From positions 1 through 57,134 of the forward strand of contig NZ_QETH01000023.1 in the NCBI RefSeq assembly GCF_003105115.1: DNA of 57,134 nucleotides. Direction: 5' to 3'. This DNA comes from Flavobacterium sp. HTF (GTDB lineage: Bacteria; Bacteroidota; Bacteroidia; Flavobacteriales; Flavobacteriaceae). Both the position numbers and the translations under genes were made by a program. Every line of letters begins with the position of its first letter. Position 1 is the stretch's first letter. Below are positions 44,788 through 52,661 of this stretch, in pieces. The notes below the pieces were generated by a model. That model did not search any database. It had not been told where the DNA came from and saw only the letters and a list, made by a program, of their open reading frames with translations.

Positions 44788-45711
44788 TTGAGAGAAAAAA
44801 GTAAACAAACTACAGGCAATTAGTACATAAAATACAATATCGTTATTTAGTCTTTTCTGCATATATTCTACATGACTTGCTGCCATAATTGTTAATGGTG
44901 CAATACTAAATAGCAGTAAATCATTGCTTTTATCCGGTGAAATAAGATAAACAAAAACGGCTATAAAAAAGCAGGCTATAATTTTTTTATACGATGAATG
45001 CACAATTTGCGGTCTGTTTGATAAGGTTGTCAGCATGGAAAATACAAAAAACAGGACAACCGCAGCGTAAATTGAGAGTGCACCGTTTTCATAATTGTTT
45101 TTGAAATAATCAATACTAAAATCTACTGTAGCACGCCTTTCGAAAAAATTAATGGCGTCAATATGGAAGATTAGTGATATCAACAAAAAGATAACCGCGA
45201 CAGCCATAAGCGCTATAAAAGGCAAAACCCAGTTTCTGTAATCGCGCGAAACGTGAAAAATGATCGATATGAAAACCAGTATCAGAAACAAAATACACCA
45301 AAACTGAAATAAAGAAGCTATTAAAATCCAAAAAGAAGCATCGAATATTTTTTCTTTTGAGGCTTTTAATGACTGAAGTGAAATCAGTCTTCGCAGTGCC
45401 AGTAAAATAAAAAAGTTGGCATATATTACATTTGGATTATTAAATATTGTCGGAAAAAATAACAGCAGCAATAAATAGAAAAAGATCGAATAACCGTTGT
45501 CTTTACTGAGCCCGTTCTTTTTTACTATGAAATTCACCAGGAAAAACGAAGCAAAAACAAAGCACAAAAGACTCATTTTCTGAAACGCCAAAAAGGAAGA
45601 ACTCACCCATGAAGGTTCCTGAATTTGATAAAGAAAAAAGAAAACCAGTATCAAAATTACAACCAATGAATAATTTAATGGTGTAGATTTTCTAAAAACA
45701 CTTGTTATCAT
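44782..45711 (-). CDS. DUF6427 family membrane protein
   Basis: 309 residues with about nine hydrophobic segments and short loops. The MITSVFRKSTPLNYSLVVILILVFFF start matches the DUF6427 family of flavobacteria. It contains no enzyme motif. A glycosyltransferase-C- or Wzy-like role is possible by shape, but nothing more can be said. It is divergent from the DUF6341 gene and convergent with upp. Confidence 0.72.
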   Translation of the reverse strand: MITSVFRKSTPLNYSLVVILILVFFFLYQIQEPSWVSSSFLAFQKMSLLCFVFASFFLVNFIVKKNGLSKDNGYSIFFYLLLLLFFPTIFNNPNVIYANFFILLALRRLISLQSLKASKEKIFDASFWILIASLFQFWCILFLILVFISIIFHVSRDYRNWVLPFIALMAVAVIFLLISLIFHIDAINFFERRATVDFSIDYFKNNYENGALSIYAAVVLFFVFSMLTTLSNRPQIVHSSYKKIIACFFIAVFVYLISPDKSNDLLLFSIAPLTIMAASHVEYMQKRLNNDIVFYVLIACSLFTFFSQL

Positions 45712-45731
45712 AAGGATATTTTATACTTTTG
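45702..45731 (+). promoter_or_regulatory. Bacteroidota promoter for the DUF6341 gene
   Basis: TTG (45702-45704), 19 bases, then TACTTTTG (45724-45731): the best match to the consensus in the window. The -33 element lies inside the first codons of the divergent DUF6427 gene. The leader to the ATG at 45851 would be ~110 bases, long for this genome. Confidence 0.6.
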
Positions 45732-45850
45732 TGATTGTAAATATAATACTTGTTTAAAAGGAAACCCAACAAGTTGAAAAAGATTCTATCAATTGAATTT
45801 TGTTTTCAATGCGTTACAAAATAATAAATAACATATAATTTTATAAAATT

Positions 45851-46081
45851 ATGAAAGCTTTTTTTGAAGGAATACAATACTTATTCGTTGATATTTTGTT
45901 TGCTCCACTTGACTTTTTACGTCATTTAGAATTAGTTACCTGGTTTGGTGCAAATACTATCAACTGGATTTTTATGATCATCTGCTCATGCGCAATCGTT
46001 TATTGGATTAAACAATTACGCATTTTTGATGATGCCGGAACAGAAAACCAAGATACTACAGCTCATTCATTTTTAAAATAA
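45851..46081 (+). CDS. DUF6341 family small membrane protein
   Basis: 76 residues with two hydrophobic segments (about 8-22 and 31-52) and a polar tail. The start MKAFFEGIQYLFVDILFAPLDFLR is that of the DUF6341 family, known only from flavobacteria and relatives. It has a good promoter of its own and a ~110-base leader. Its function is unknown. Confidence 0.78.
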   Translation: MKAFFEGIQYLFVDILFAPLDFLRHLELVTWFGANTINWIFMIICSCAIVYWIKQLRIFDDAGTENQDTTAHSFLK

Positions 46082-46090
46082 TAAACCAAA

Positions 46091-46110
46091 CCCTTTAATT
46101 AAAAAGGGCT
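46091..46110. terminator. Weak hairpin between the DUF6341 and purD genes
   Basis: CCCTTT pairs with AAAGGG around an A/T loop, between convergent genes. The stem is short, so it is a weak terminator candidate. Confidence 0.45.
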
Positions 46111-46124
46111 GGTGAATTTATTTT

Positions 46125-47399
46125 TTAAATTAAATCGAAGCCGATATCTTTTCTAAAATACATCTTATCAAAGCTTAGTTTATCTATGTTTTGGTAAGAT
46201 TTTTTTATGGCCTGCTGGAAATCGTCTCCATATGATGTTACTGTCAGTACACGACCTCCGTTACTTAAAACATTTCCTTCTTCTAATTTTGTTCCTGCAT
46301 GGAAAACGATAGAATCTGTAATGTTTTCTAAACCTGTAATTACTTTTCCTTTTTCGAAATCTTCAGGATATCCGCCGGAAACAACCATAACTGTTGTAGC
46401 GCTTCTTGGATCAACTTCCAATTCAAAAGAATCTAATTTCTGATCTGCAACAGCTAAAAATAATTCTACCAGATCAGATTTTAATCTTGGTACCACAACC
46501 TCAGTTTCAGGATCACCCATTCTTACATTGTATTCAATAACGATTGGCTCATTTTTAACATTGATTAAACCAATAAAAACAAATCCTTTATATTCGATTC
46601 CGTCTTTTTGAAAACCTTCAATTGTTGGTTTTACAATACGTGTTTCAATTTTTTCCATCAAAACAGCGTCAACATAAGGAACCGGAGAAACTGCTCCCAT
46701 ACCACCTGTATTTAATCCTGCGTCTCCTTCACCAATTCTTTTGTAATCTTTTGCGGTTGGAAGAATTTTATAACTTTTTCCATCCGTTAAAACAAAACAG
46801 CTTAATTCGATTCCGTCCAGAAATTCTTCAATAACAACTTTAGAACTTGCTGCTCCAAATTTTGAATGAACAAGCATGTTTCTTAATTCTGTTTTAGCTT
46901 CTTCAAGATCCTGAATAATCAAAACGCCTTTTCCTGCCGCTAATCCGTCTGCTTTTAAAACATAAGGTGGCTCTAAAGTTTCTAAAAACTCGCATCCTTT
47001 CTCTACCGTTTCCGCAGTGAAACTGTCATAAGCTGCAGTTGGAATATTATGTTTCATCAGGAATTCTTTAGCGAATTCTTTACTTCCTTCTAGTTGTGCG
47101 CCTAATTTTGATGGCCCGATAACCGGAATATGTTTTAGGCTTTCATCGTTTTTGAAAAAATCATAGATCCCTTTTACCAAAGGATCTTCCGGCCCAACGA
47201 CTACTAAACTTATTTTTTCCTCTAGTACAAGTGTTTTAATTGCATCAAAATCGGTTGGAGCTATGGCAACATTTGTAGCAATACCGGCAGTTCCGGCATT
47301 TCCTGGTGCAACAAAAAGTTTTTCGCAAAGCGGGCTTTGAGTCATTTTCCATGCAAATGCATGCTCTCTTCCGCCTGATCCCAATAGTAAAATTGTCAT
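46125..47399 (-). CDS. purD: Phosphoribosylamine-glycine ligase
   Basis: 424 residues, the normal GAR synthetase length. It joins glycine to phosphoribosylamine with ATP in purine synthesis. Seen: LLLGSGGREHAFAWK at the start, GPEDPLVKGIYDFF, the ATP-grasp core (KADGLAAGKGVLI), and IEYNVRMGDPETEVV. No other pur gene is close. Its upstream region has a -7 box at 47424-47431. Confidence 0.96.
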   Translation of the reverse strand: MTILLLGSGGREHAFAWKMTQSPLCEKLFVAPGNAGTAGIATNVAIAPTDFDAIKTLVLEEKISLVVVGPEDPLVKGIYDFFKNDESLKHIPVIGPSKLGAQLEGSKEFAKEFLMKHNIPTAAYDSFTAETVEKGCEFLETLEPPYVLKADGLAAGKGVLIIQDLEEAKTELRNMLVHSKFGAASSKVVIEEFLDGIELSCFVLTDGKSYKILPTAKDYKRIGEGDAGLNTGGMGAVSPVPYVDAVLMEKIETRIVKPTIEGFQKDGIEYKGFVFIGLINVKNEPIVIEYNVRMGDPETEVVVPRLKSDLVELFLAVADQKLDSFELEVDPRSATTVMVVSGGYPEDFEKGKVITGLENITDSIVFHAGTKLEEGNVLSNGGRVLTVTSYGDDFQQAIKKSYQNIDKLSFDKMYFRKDIGFDLI

Positions 47400-47423
47400 G
47401 TGTCGTTGTATTTAGTTGTGGTG

Positions 47424-47431
47424 CAAAAATA
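47424..47431 (-). promoter_or_regulatory. -7 box for purD
   Basis: TATTTTTG on the minus strand, 24 bases before the ATG. No clear -33 TTG. No purine riboswitch fold was recognised in the 133-base gap. Confidence 0.4.
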
Positions 47432-47505
47432 ATTGCTTTTGCACGTAAAAAATAATTAAATCTTAAAAAGTTCTGGATTCTGTACTGTTAGTAATTGTAT
47501 AATAT

Positions 47506-47513
47506 TATTTTTG
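47506..47513 (+). promoter_or_regulatory. -7 box for the CapK-like gene
   Basis: TATTTTTG, 19 bases before the ATG at 47533. CTG stands at the -33 position with an 18-base spacer. Confidence 0.4.
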
Positions 47514-47532
47514 ATGAAAATTTCACCTCCAA

Positions 47533-48843
47533 ATGATTACTCTTTTTGATATTTCGCTTCAATTAAATGGTTTTCCGATTAAGAAAGCAAAAGCTGATCT
47601 GGATGCAATTACCCAATTAACTGACGAAGAATTTATGTTATTTCTTCAAAAGCAAAAAGACGAAATTGTTGATTTTCATTTGAAAAATAATCTTTTTTAT
47701 AACGAATTAGTTGGTGATAAAATTGCACCCAAATGGGAAGATCTTCCGATTCTAAATAAGCAAAACCTTCAAAAACCTTTGGAACAAAGACTTTCTAAAG
47801 GCTACACTTTAAAGAATGTTTACCTCAACAAAACCTCAGGTTCCAGCGGAACTCCGTTTGTTTTTGCAAAAGATAAATATTCTCATGCCTTAACGTGGGC
47901 ATCTAATATGATGCGTTTTGGGTGGTTTGGAATCGATTTTAATCATTCTTACCAGGCACGGTTTTATGGAATTCCAATGGATTTTATTGGATACCAAAAA
48001 GAACGTTTTAAAGATTTTTTGAGCCGCCGTTTCCGATTTCCGGTTTTTGATTTATCAGATGTTGTTTTAGAAAAATTTCTGCAGAAATTCAAAACAAAAA
48101 AATTCGATTACATCAACGGTTATACAAGTTCTATCGTTTTATTCGCCAAATATTTAGAACAGAAGAATATCAATTTAAAAGAAATCTGCCCAACTTTAAA
48201 AGCCTGTTTTGTTACTTCGGAAATGCTTTTTGAATCGGATAAAAAACTTTTAGAAAAACAATTTGGTATTCCGATTATCAATGAATACGGGGCTTCAGAA
48301 TTGGATTTGATTGCTTTTGAAAATCCTAAGGGCGAATGGCAGGTGAATTCTGAAACACTTTTTGTAGAAATTTTAGACGAAAATAATAAGGTTCTCCCTT
48401 ACGGGGAAGAAGGCAAAATTGTGATTACTTCGCTCTTCAACAAAGCAAATCCGTTTATCAGATATGAAATTGGCGACATTGGAATTTTAGATGAAAAAAG
48501 CAAGCCTCAAAAACCAATTCTAAAAAAATTAATTGGCAGAACAAATGATGTTGCAATTCTTCCAAGCGGGAAAAAATCACCCGGCTTGACCTTTTATTAC
48601 GTTACCAAAAGTATCATTGAAGACGACGGAAATGTCAAAGAATTCATAATTAAGCAAACAAAATTAGACACTTTTGAAATTGAATATGTTTCAGAAAATG
48701 GATTGGATTCAGAACAAATTCAAAAAATAAAAGAAGCTATCGATTTATATCTGGAACCCAATTTAAACTTCACTTTTACCCGAAAAACAGTTTTAGAAAG
48801 AACCAATCGCGGAAAGCTAAAACAGTTTAAGTCGTATTTATAA
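47533..48843 (+). CDS. CapK / phenylacetate-CoA ligase-like adenylating enzyme
   Basis: 436 residues. The nucleotide loop is KTSGSSGTPFVF, and INEYGASELDLIAF, RYEIGDIG and the C-terminal GRTNDVAILPSGKKSPG are those of CapK-type members of the adenylate-forming family, found in capsule and exopolysaccharide loci. The reaction is not known; it may activate an acid for addition to a sugar. It is the first gene of the surface-polysaccharide region but stands apart on the plus strand. Confidence 0.82.
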   Translation: MITLFDISLQLNGFPIKKAKADLDAITQLTDEEFMLFLQKQKDEIVDFHLKNNLFYNELVGDKIAPKWEDLPILNKQNLQKPLEQRLSKGYTLKNVYLNKTSGSSGTPFVFAKDKYSHALTWASNMMRFGWFGIDFNHSYQARFYGIPMDFIGYQKERFKDFLSRRFRFPVFDLSDVVLEKFLQKFKTKKFDYINGYTSSIVLFAKYLEQKNINLKEICPTLKACFVTSEMLFESDKKLLEKQFGIPIINEYGASELDLIAFENPKGEWQVNSETLFVEILDENNKVLPYGEEGKIVITSLFNKANPFIRYEIGDIGILDEKSKPQKPILKKLIGRTNDVAILPSGKKSPGLTFYYVTKSIIEDDGNVKEFIIKQTKLDTFEIEYVSENGLDSEQIQKIKEAIDLYLEPNLNFTFTRKTVLERTNRGKLKQFKSYL

Positions 48844-48858
48844 ATATAAATAAAATCT

Positions 48859-48866
48859 TACATTTG
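48859..48866 (+). promoter_or_regulatory. -7 box for the ORF6N gene
   Basis: TACATTTG, a full TAnnTTTG match, ends 18 bases before the ATG at 48885. The gene can thus be expressed without the CapK-like gene 41 bases upstream. Confidence 0.45.
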
Positions 48867-48884
48867 TTTTCTAATTAAAAACTT

Positions 48885-49412
48885 ATGGAAGATCAATCTT
48901 TACTTTCTGAAGAAACAATTTCTAATAAAATATATTTTATCCGTGGTCAAAAAGTGATGCTTGATCGTGACCTTGCGTTACTTTACGGAATAGAAACTAA
49001 AGTTCTAAAACAATCTGTAAAAAGGAATTTGTCTAGATTTCCCGAAGATTTCATGTTTGAACTAGATAAATCAGAGTTTGAGAATTGGAGGTCACAATTT
49101 GTGACCTCCAATTCTGATAAGATTGGTTTACGATATGCACCTATGGCTTTTACTGAACATGGCGTTATGATGCTTTCAAGCATTTTAAAAAGCGATAAAG
49201 CCATTCAAACCAATATTCAAATTATGAGGATTTTCACGAAAGTGAGACAAATGCTTCTCGATACAACAGAAATTAAAATTGATATTTTACAGATTCAAAA
49301 GAAGTTAGAAAATCATGATAAAAATATTGAATTGGTATTTTCGTATTTAGATGAATTAACTGAGAAAAAAGAAAATGAATCTGAAAGAGTAAAGATTGGT
49401 TATAAAAAATAA
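48885..49412 (+). CDS. ORF6N domain DNA-binding protein
   Basis: 175 residues. The ORF6N domain fills residues ~8-95: IYFIRGQKVMLDRDLALLYGIETKVLKQSVKRNLSRFP, then PEDFMFELDKSEF and YAPMAFTEHGVMMLSSIL. A helical, coiled-coil-like tail follows (LQIQKKLENHDKNIELVFSYLDEL). ORF6N domains come from phage and virus proteins and are thought to bind DNA. Codons ~66-77, for ENWRSQFVTSNS, are one perfect 35-bp palindrome, and related palindromes fill the 200 bases after the stop. There are no phage genes nearby, so it is a stray or domesticated member. An autoregulatory or repeat-binding role is inference. Confidence 0.88.
   Translation: MEDQSLLSEETISNKIYFIRGQKVMLDRDLALLYGIETKVLKQSVKRNLSRFPEDFMFELDKSEFENWRSQFVTSNSDKIGLRYAPMAFTEHGVMMLSSILKSDKAIQTNIQIMRIFTKVRQMLLDTTEIKIDILQIQKKLENHDKNIELVFSYLDELTEKKENESERVKIGYKK
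49081..49115. repeat. Perfect 35-bp palindrome inside the ORF6N gene
   Basis: AGAATTGGAGGTCACAA (49081-49097) and its exact complement TTGTGACCTCCAATTCT (49099-49115) flank one central T. The arms code for N-W-R-S-Q and V-T-S-N-S. The inner GGTCACAA/TTGTGACC is shared with the palindrome at 49549-49575. Confidence 0.92.
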
Positions 49413-49415
49413 TTC

Positions 49416-49442
49416 TTTAAGATCACAAATTGTGATCTTAAA
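49416..49442. repeat. Palindrome A after the ORF6N gene
   Basis: TTTAAGATCACAA and TTGTGATCTTAAA are perfect complements around a central A. It begins 4 bases after the stop codon. A short run of A/T follows, so it may double as a terminator. Confidence 0.9.
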
Positions 49443-49474
49443 AACTTGATATCACAAATTGTGACATCAAGTTT
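49442..49474. repeat. Palindrome B
   Basis: AAACTTGATATCACAA and TTGTGACATCAAGTTT pair at 15 of 16 positions around a central A. It shares one base with palindrome A and its outer arms (CTTGAT/ATCAAG) recur in palindrome E. Confidence 0.9.
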
Positions 49475-49499
49475 GCAATAAAATTTTGTAACAAACTTG
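49468..49499. repeat. Palindrome C, diverged
   Basis: CAAGTTTGCAATAAAA and TTTTGTAACAAACTTG pair at 13 of 16 positions. It overlaps the right arm of B and lacks the common core, so it is either a decayed copy or a chance fold-back. Confidence 0.5.
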
Positions 49500-49502
49500 A
49501 TA

Positions 49503-49537
49503 AAAATTGGAAATTACAAATTGCGACCTCCAATTCT
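49503..49537. repeat. Palindrome D, diverged copy of the in-gene palindrome
   Basis: The right arm TTGCGACCTCCAATTCT matches the right arm of the palindrome inside the ORF6N gene at 16 of 17 bases. The left arm AAAATTGGAAATTACAA has five mismatches to its partner. This ties the coding and non-coding copies to one family. Confidence 0.75.
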
Positions 49538-49548
49538 AAATGAAATTC

Positions 49549-49575
49549 TTCAAGGTCACAAATTGTGACCTTGAA
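49549..49575. repeat. Palindrome E1
   Basis: TTCAAGGTCACAA and TTGTGACCTTGAA are perfect complements around a central A. The inner 8 bases equal those of the palindrome inside the ORF6N gene. Confidence 0.9.
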
Positions 49576-49605
49576 ACTTGATGTCGCAAATTGCGACATC
49601 AAGTT
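49575..49605. repeat. Palindrome E2
   Basis: AACTTGATGTCGCAA and TTGCGACATCAAGTT are perfect complements around a central A. Compared with B it has TCGCAA/TTGCGA for TCACAA/TTGTGA: both arms changed together and pairing was kept. It ends 5 bases before the stop codon of the GT2 gene. Confidence 0.9.
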
Positions 49606-49610
49606 GAACT

Positions 49611-50378
49611 TTAAATCTTCTTTATATACTTTGGTTTGATTATCAATTGAGTAAACAAAAACCTCATCATCAATAAAACAGAAAAAACGAGATTATATTC
49701 ATGGAATTCCCTGTAAACTCCAAAGTTGTGTTTTATCAATTTAAATTTTGATGATGAAATAGAATCTTTCCTAATTCTGTAAAATGCTAAAGATTCCGGG
49801 ATTGCTTCTGCTGTTTTTATTTGTTTCAAAATGGTTAGCCACAATCGCCAATCTTGTCTTTTTTGAGAAGATTCTAATTTGATTTTTCCAAAAAATTCCG
49901 CGTCGTAAATAGCAGTTAAATTTCCAACGTAATTACAGAAAAATAGCTGGTTATAAGTCAATGGTACCGGAGTTTCAACTCTTCTTTTTAAATCATTTCC
50001 ATCGTCATCAATACAGTCATAAAAACTAAAAGTAAACGGCAGATTTTTTGTTTTTAAAAAGCGAATTTGTTTCTCCAATTTTTCAGGAAACCATAAGTCA
50101 TCGGCATCCAAATAAGCAATGTATTTTCCTGAAGCTTTTTCTAAAGCTATATTTCTTGCAAAACCGTTTCCTGAATTTTTTTCTAATCTGAATAATTTGA
50201 TTCGGTTGTCATTTTGGGCAAATTGCTCAATTATAGCAACCGTCTGATCAGTTGACGCGTCATCAACCAAAATCATTTCCCAATTGGAAAAAGTTTGATT
50301 TTGAACCGATTGCAAAGTTGCTCTAATGAACTTTTCAGTATTGTATGTCGGAATTAAAATAGATACTAAATCGTTCAT
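49611..50378 (-). CDS. Family 2 glycosyltransferase
   Basis: 255 residues. SILIPTYNTEKFIRATLQSVQNQTFSNWEMILVDDASTDQT is the usual GT-A start, and YLDADDLWFPEKLEKQ carries the metal-binding DADD. It adds a sugar to a lipid-linked intermediate in the cytoplasm. It lies 34 bases after the UDP-xylose synthase gene on the same strand, and its 3' end faces the palindrome array. Confidence 0.9.
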   Translation of the reverse strand: MNDLVSILIPTYNTEKFIRATLQSVQNQTFSNWEMILVDDASTDQTVAIIEQFAQNDNRIKLFRLEKNSGNGFARNIALEKASGKYIAYLDADDLWFPEKLEKQIRFLKTKNLPFTFSFYDCIDDDGNDLKRRVETPVPLTYNQLFFCNYVGNLTAIYDAEFFGKIKLESSQKRQDWRLWLTILKQIKTAEAIPESLAFYRIRKDSISSSKFKLIKHNFGVYREFHEYNLVFSVLLMMRFLFTQLIIKPKYIKKI

Positions 50379-50412
50379 TAGATTTAAGATGCTTTCAGAA
50401 ATGTATTATTTC

Positions 50413-51396
50413 TTATTTTATGTAACTAGAAAAATCTTTGTGTTCTTCTTTTGATAATTCTTCTTTTGATAGTGACCTGAAATAATCATACGTAATTTTC
50501 ATTCCTTCAGAACGGCTTACTTTTGCTTCCCAGCCTAATAATTCTTTTGCTTTTGTTGTATCCGGCTGACGCTGCAAAGGATCATTTATTGGCAACGGAT
50601 GATATACTACTTTTTGATTTGTTCCTGTTAGTTTTATGATTTCTTCGGCAAAATCCTTAATCGTGATTTCGTCCGGATTTCCAATATTTACAGGATAAAC
50701 ATAATCAGAGTGCAATAATCTGAAAATCCCTTCTACCTGATCATCTACATAACAGAAAGAACGAGTTTGCATTCCGTCTCCAAAAATCGTTAAATCTTCT
50801 CCACGAAGTGCTTGTCCGATAAATGCCGGAATTACACGTCCGTCATTTAATCGCATTCTTGGTCCGTACGTATTAAAAATACGAACGATTCTGGTTTCTA
50901 CTCCGTGAAAAGTATGGTACGCCATTGTTATCGATTCCTGAAAACGTTTTGCTTCGTCATAAACACCGCGCGGGCCAATTGTATTTACGTTTCCGTAATA
51001 TTCTTCCGTCTGTGGGTGAACTAAAGGATCTCCGTAAACTTCAGAAGTAGAAGCAATCAAAATTCTCGCTTTTTTTACTCTTGCCAAACCTAATAAGTTA
51101 TGCGTTCCAAGCGATCCTACTTTTAAAGTCTGAATCGGAATTTTTAAATAATCAATCGGGCTGGCCGGTGATGCAAAATGCAGTATATAATCTAAATCGC
51201 CCGGTATGTGGACAAATTTGGTAATATCGTGATGGTAAAATTCAAAATGTTCTAATTTGAATAAATGCTCAATATTTTTAAGATCTCCGGTTATCAGGTT
51301 GTCCATTCCGATGACAAAATAACCTTCTTTAATAAATCTGTCGCACAAATGCGATCCCAAAAATCCTGCAGCTCCGGTGATAAGTATTCTTTTCAT
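50413..51396 (-). CDS. UDP-glucuronate decarboxylase (UDP-xylose synthase)
   Basis: 327 residues, an extended short-chain dehydrogenase. [16 protein letters not shown] binds [18 protein letters not shown] carries the catalytic Thr/Ser, and YDEAKRF holds the Tyr and Lys. [23 protein letters not shown] and the ...[15 protein letters not shown] loop are typical of UXS rather than of 4,6-dehydratases. It turns UDP-glucuronic acid into UDP-xylose, so xylose or a related pentose may be in the surface glycan. It is followed by GT2. Confidence 0.88.
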   Translation of the reverse strand: MKRILITGAAGFLGSHLCDRFIKEGYFVIGMDNLITGDLKNIEHLFKLEHFEFYHHDITKFVHIPGDLDYILHFASPASPIDYLKIPIQTLKVGSLGTHNLLGLARVKKARILIASTSEVYGDPLVHPQTEEYYGNVNTIGPRGVYDEAKRFQESITMAYHTFHGVETRIVRIFNTYGPRMRLNDGRVIPAFIGQALRGEDLTIFGDGMQTRSFCYVDDQVEGIFRLLHSDYVYPVNIGNPDEITIKDFAEEIIKLTGTNQKVVYHPLPINDPLQRQPDTTKAKELLGWEAKVSRSEGMKITYDYFRSLSKEELSKEEHKDFSSYIK

Positions 51397-51458
51397 ATTT
51401 GATTTTATTGAATATTTTTCGGATTATCTTCTTTATTAAAAATCCTGAGAAATAGCCA

Positions 51459-51466
51459 CAAATGTA
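51459..51466 (-). promoter_or_regulatory. Possible -7 box for the UDP-xylose synthase gene
   Basis: TACATTTG on the minus strand, 62 bases before the ATG. No -33 TTG at the right distance; tentative. Confidence 0.35.
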
Positions 51467-51584
51467 ATAAAATATCTGGCCTTTTGAATGTCATACAAAA
51501 TCATATTTTTTGAAATAACTTTACTATTTGCTGATTGTATGTAAGCATATTTCTCTATTTTTACTCACAATTAAACATCCAGTT

Positions 51585-52661
51585 TTGAAAGTTGTACATA
51601 TTATTGAAGCTCTTGGCGGCGGAGTTTATACCTATTTTAAGGATTTATCTGATTTCTTTGGAGATGATGAACAAAATAGGGCTATCAAAACAACAATCAT
51701 TTACAGCGGAAACCGAAAGGAAATTGATCCTGAAAACATAAAAAAGGATTTTTCAGACGGTGTTGATCTTATAGAAATCAATATGACCCGGGAATTTTCT
51801 CCTATCCAGGATTTAAAATCAACTTTTAAATTATGGAAGGAACTCAAAAAAATCAATCCTGACATTATCCACCTTCATTCTTCAAAAGCAGGTGTATTGG
51901 GTCGAATTGCACATTTTTTCTTATTCAGCAAAAAGAAGTTGTTTTATACTCCGCATGGTTATGCATTTCTCCGAACGGATATTTCTTCTTTTAAAAAGAA
52001 ATTGTACTGGCAGATTGAAAAAATGATTCAGCAATTATTTGGCGGAACAACGATTGCCTGTGGTGATACGGAATATGAAATTGCAAAAACAATTGGAGAT
52101 TCAAAATTGGTACGTAATGGTATTGACATTGATTCCGTTGCTGAAAGTTTTACTGTTCCCAAAAATGAAAAAATAACGGTTGGGATCATGGCCAGAATTA
52201 CAGCTGCAAGAAATCCTGCCCTATTTAATAAAATTGCTTTACGATTTCCTGATTACCATTTTGTGTGGATTGGCGATGGCGAATTAAAACCCTTAATTAC
52301 AGCTCCGAATATAAGAATTACGGGCTGGATTACTGATCGGAAAAAAGTTCTAAAAGAACTTAATAACATTGATATTTATATGCAGATCTCGCTTTGGGAA
52401 GGTTTGCCTATTGCTGTCCTTGAAGCCATGGCTTTACAAAAACCTGTGATTGCAACCAATATTATTGGTAACAAAGATGCCGTTTTACACAACCATACGG
52501 GCTTTCTATTTACTGAAATTGATGAACTGGATCAATACTTTGAATTCCTGAAAGATCCTGAAAACAGAATGATTTTTGGAAAAAATTCACTTGAAAGATG
52601 TAACGATTTATTTGATAAAGACAAAAATTTTAAGGATTTAGTCCTTATTTACAACCAATAG
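51585..52661 (+). CDS. Family 4 glycosyltransferase
   Basis: 358 residues from the TTG at 51585 (KVVHIIEALGGGVYTYFKDL), which is the normal first strand of the GT-B fold. A longer reading from TTG at 51528 adds 19 residues unlike the family. The second half has VGIMARITAARNPALF, WIGDGELK and EGLPIAVLEAMALQKPVIATN, the nucleotide-sugar site. It is the only plus-strand gene in the 49.6-57 kb block, and its 3' end overlaps the convergent O-antigen ligase gene by 24 bases. Confidence 0.85.
   Translation: MKVVHIIEALGGGVYTYFKDLSDFFGDDEQNRAIKTTIIYSGNRKEIDPENIKKDFSDGVDLIEINMTREFSPIQDLKSTFKLWKELKKINPDIIHLHSSKAGVLGRIAHFFLFSKKKLFYTPHGYAFLRTDISSFKKKLYWQIEKMIQQLFGGTTIACGDTEYEIAKTIGDSKLVRNGIDIDSVAESFTVPKNEKITVGIMARITAARNPALFNKIALRFPDYHFVWIGDGELKPLITAPNIRITGWITDRKKVLKELNNIDIYMQISLWEGLPIAVLEAMALQKPVIATNIIGNKDAVLHNHTGFLFTEIDELDQYFEFLKDPENRMIFGKNSLERCNDLFDKDKNFKDLVLIYNQ

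Noticed and set aside
47432..47505. Purine riboswitch before purD
   Set aside because: The gap is A/T-rich without the paired stems of known purine-sensing RNAs.
48885..49412. Prophage remnant around the ORF6N gene
   Set aside because: No integrase, structural or lysis gene and no attachment repeats are seen; the neighbours are polysaccharide genes.
49416..49605. CRISPR or a plain row of terminators
   Set aside because: Repeats touch or overlap without spacers and differ in their arms. Most lack a T run, and one terminator would be enough for two convergent genes.
51528..51584. Earlier TTG start of the GT4 gene
   Set aside because: The 19 extra residues do not fit before the first GT-B strand, which begins KVVHIIEALGGG.
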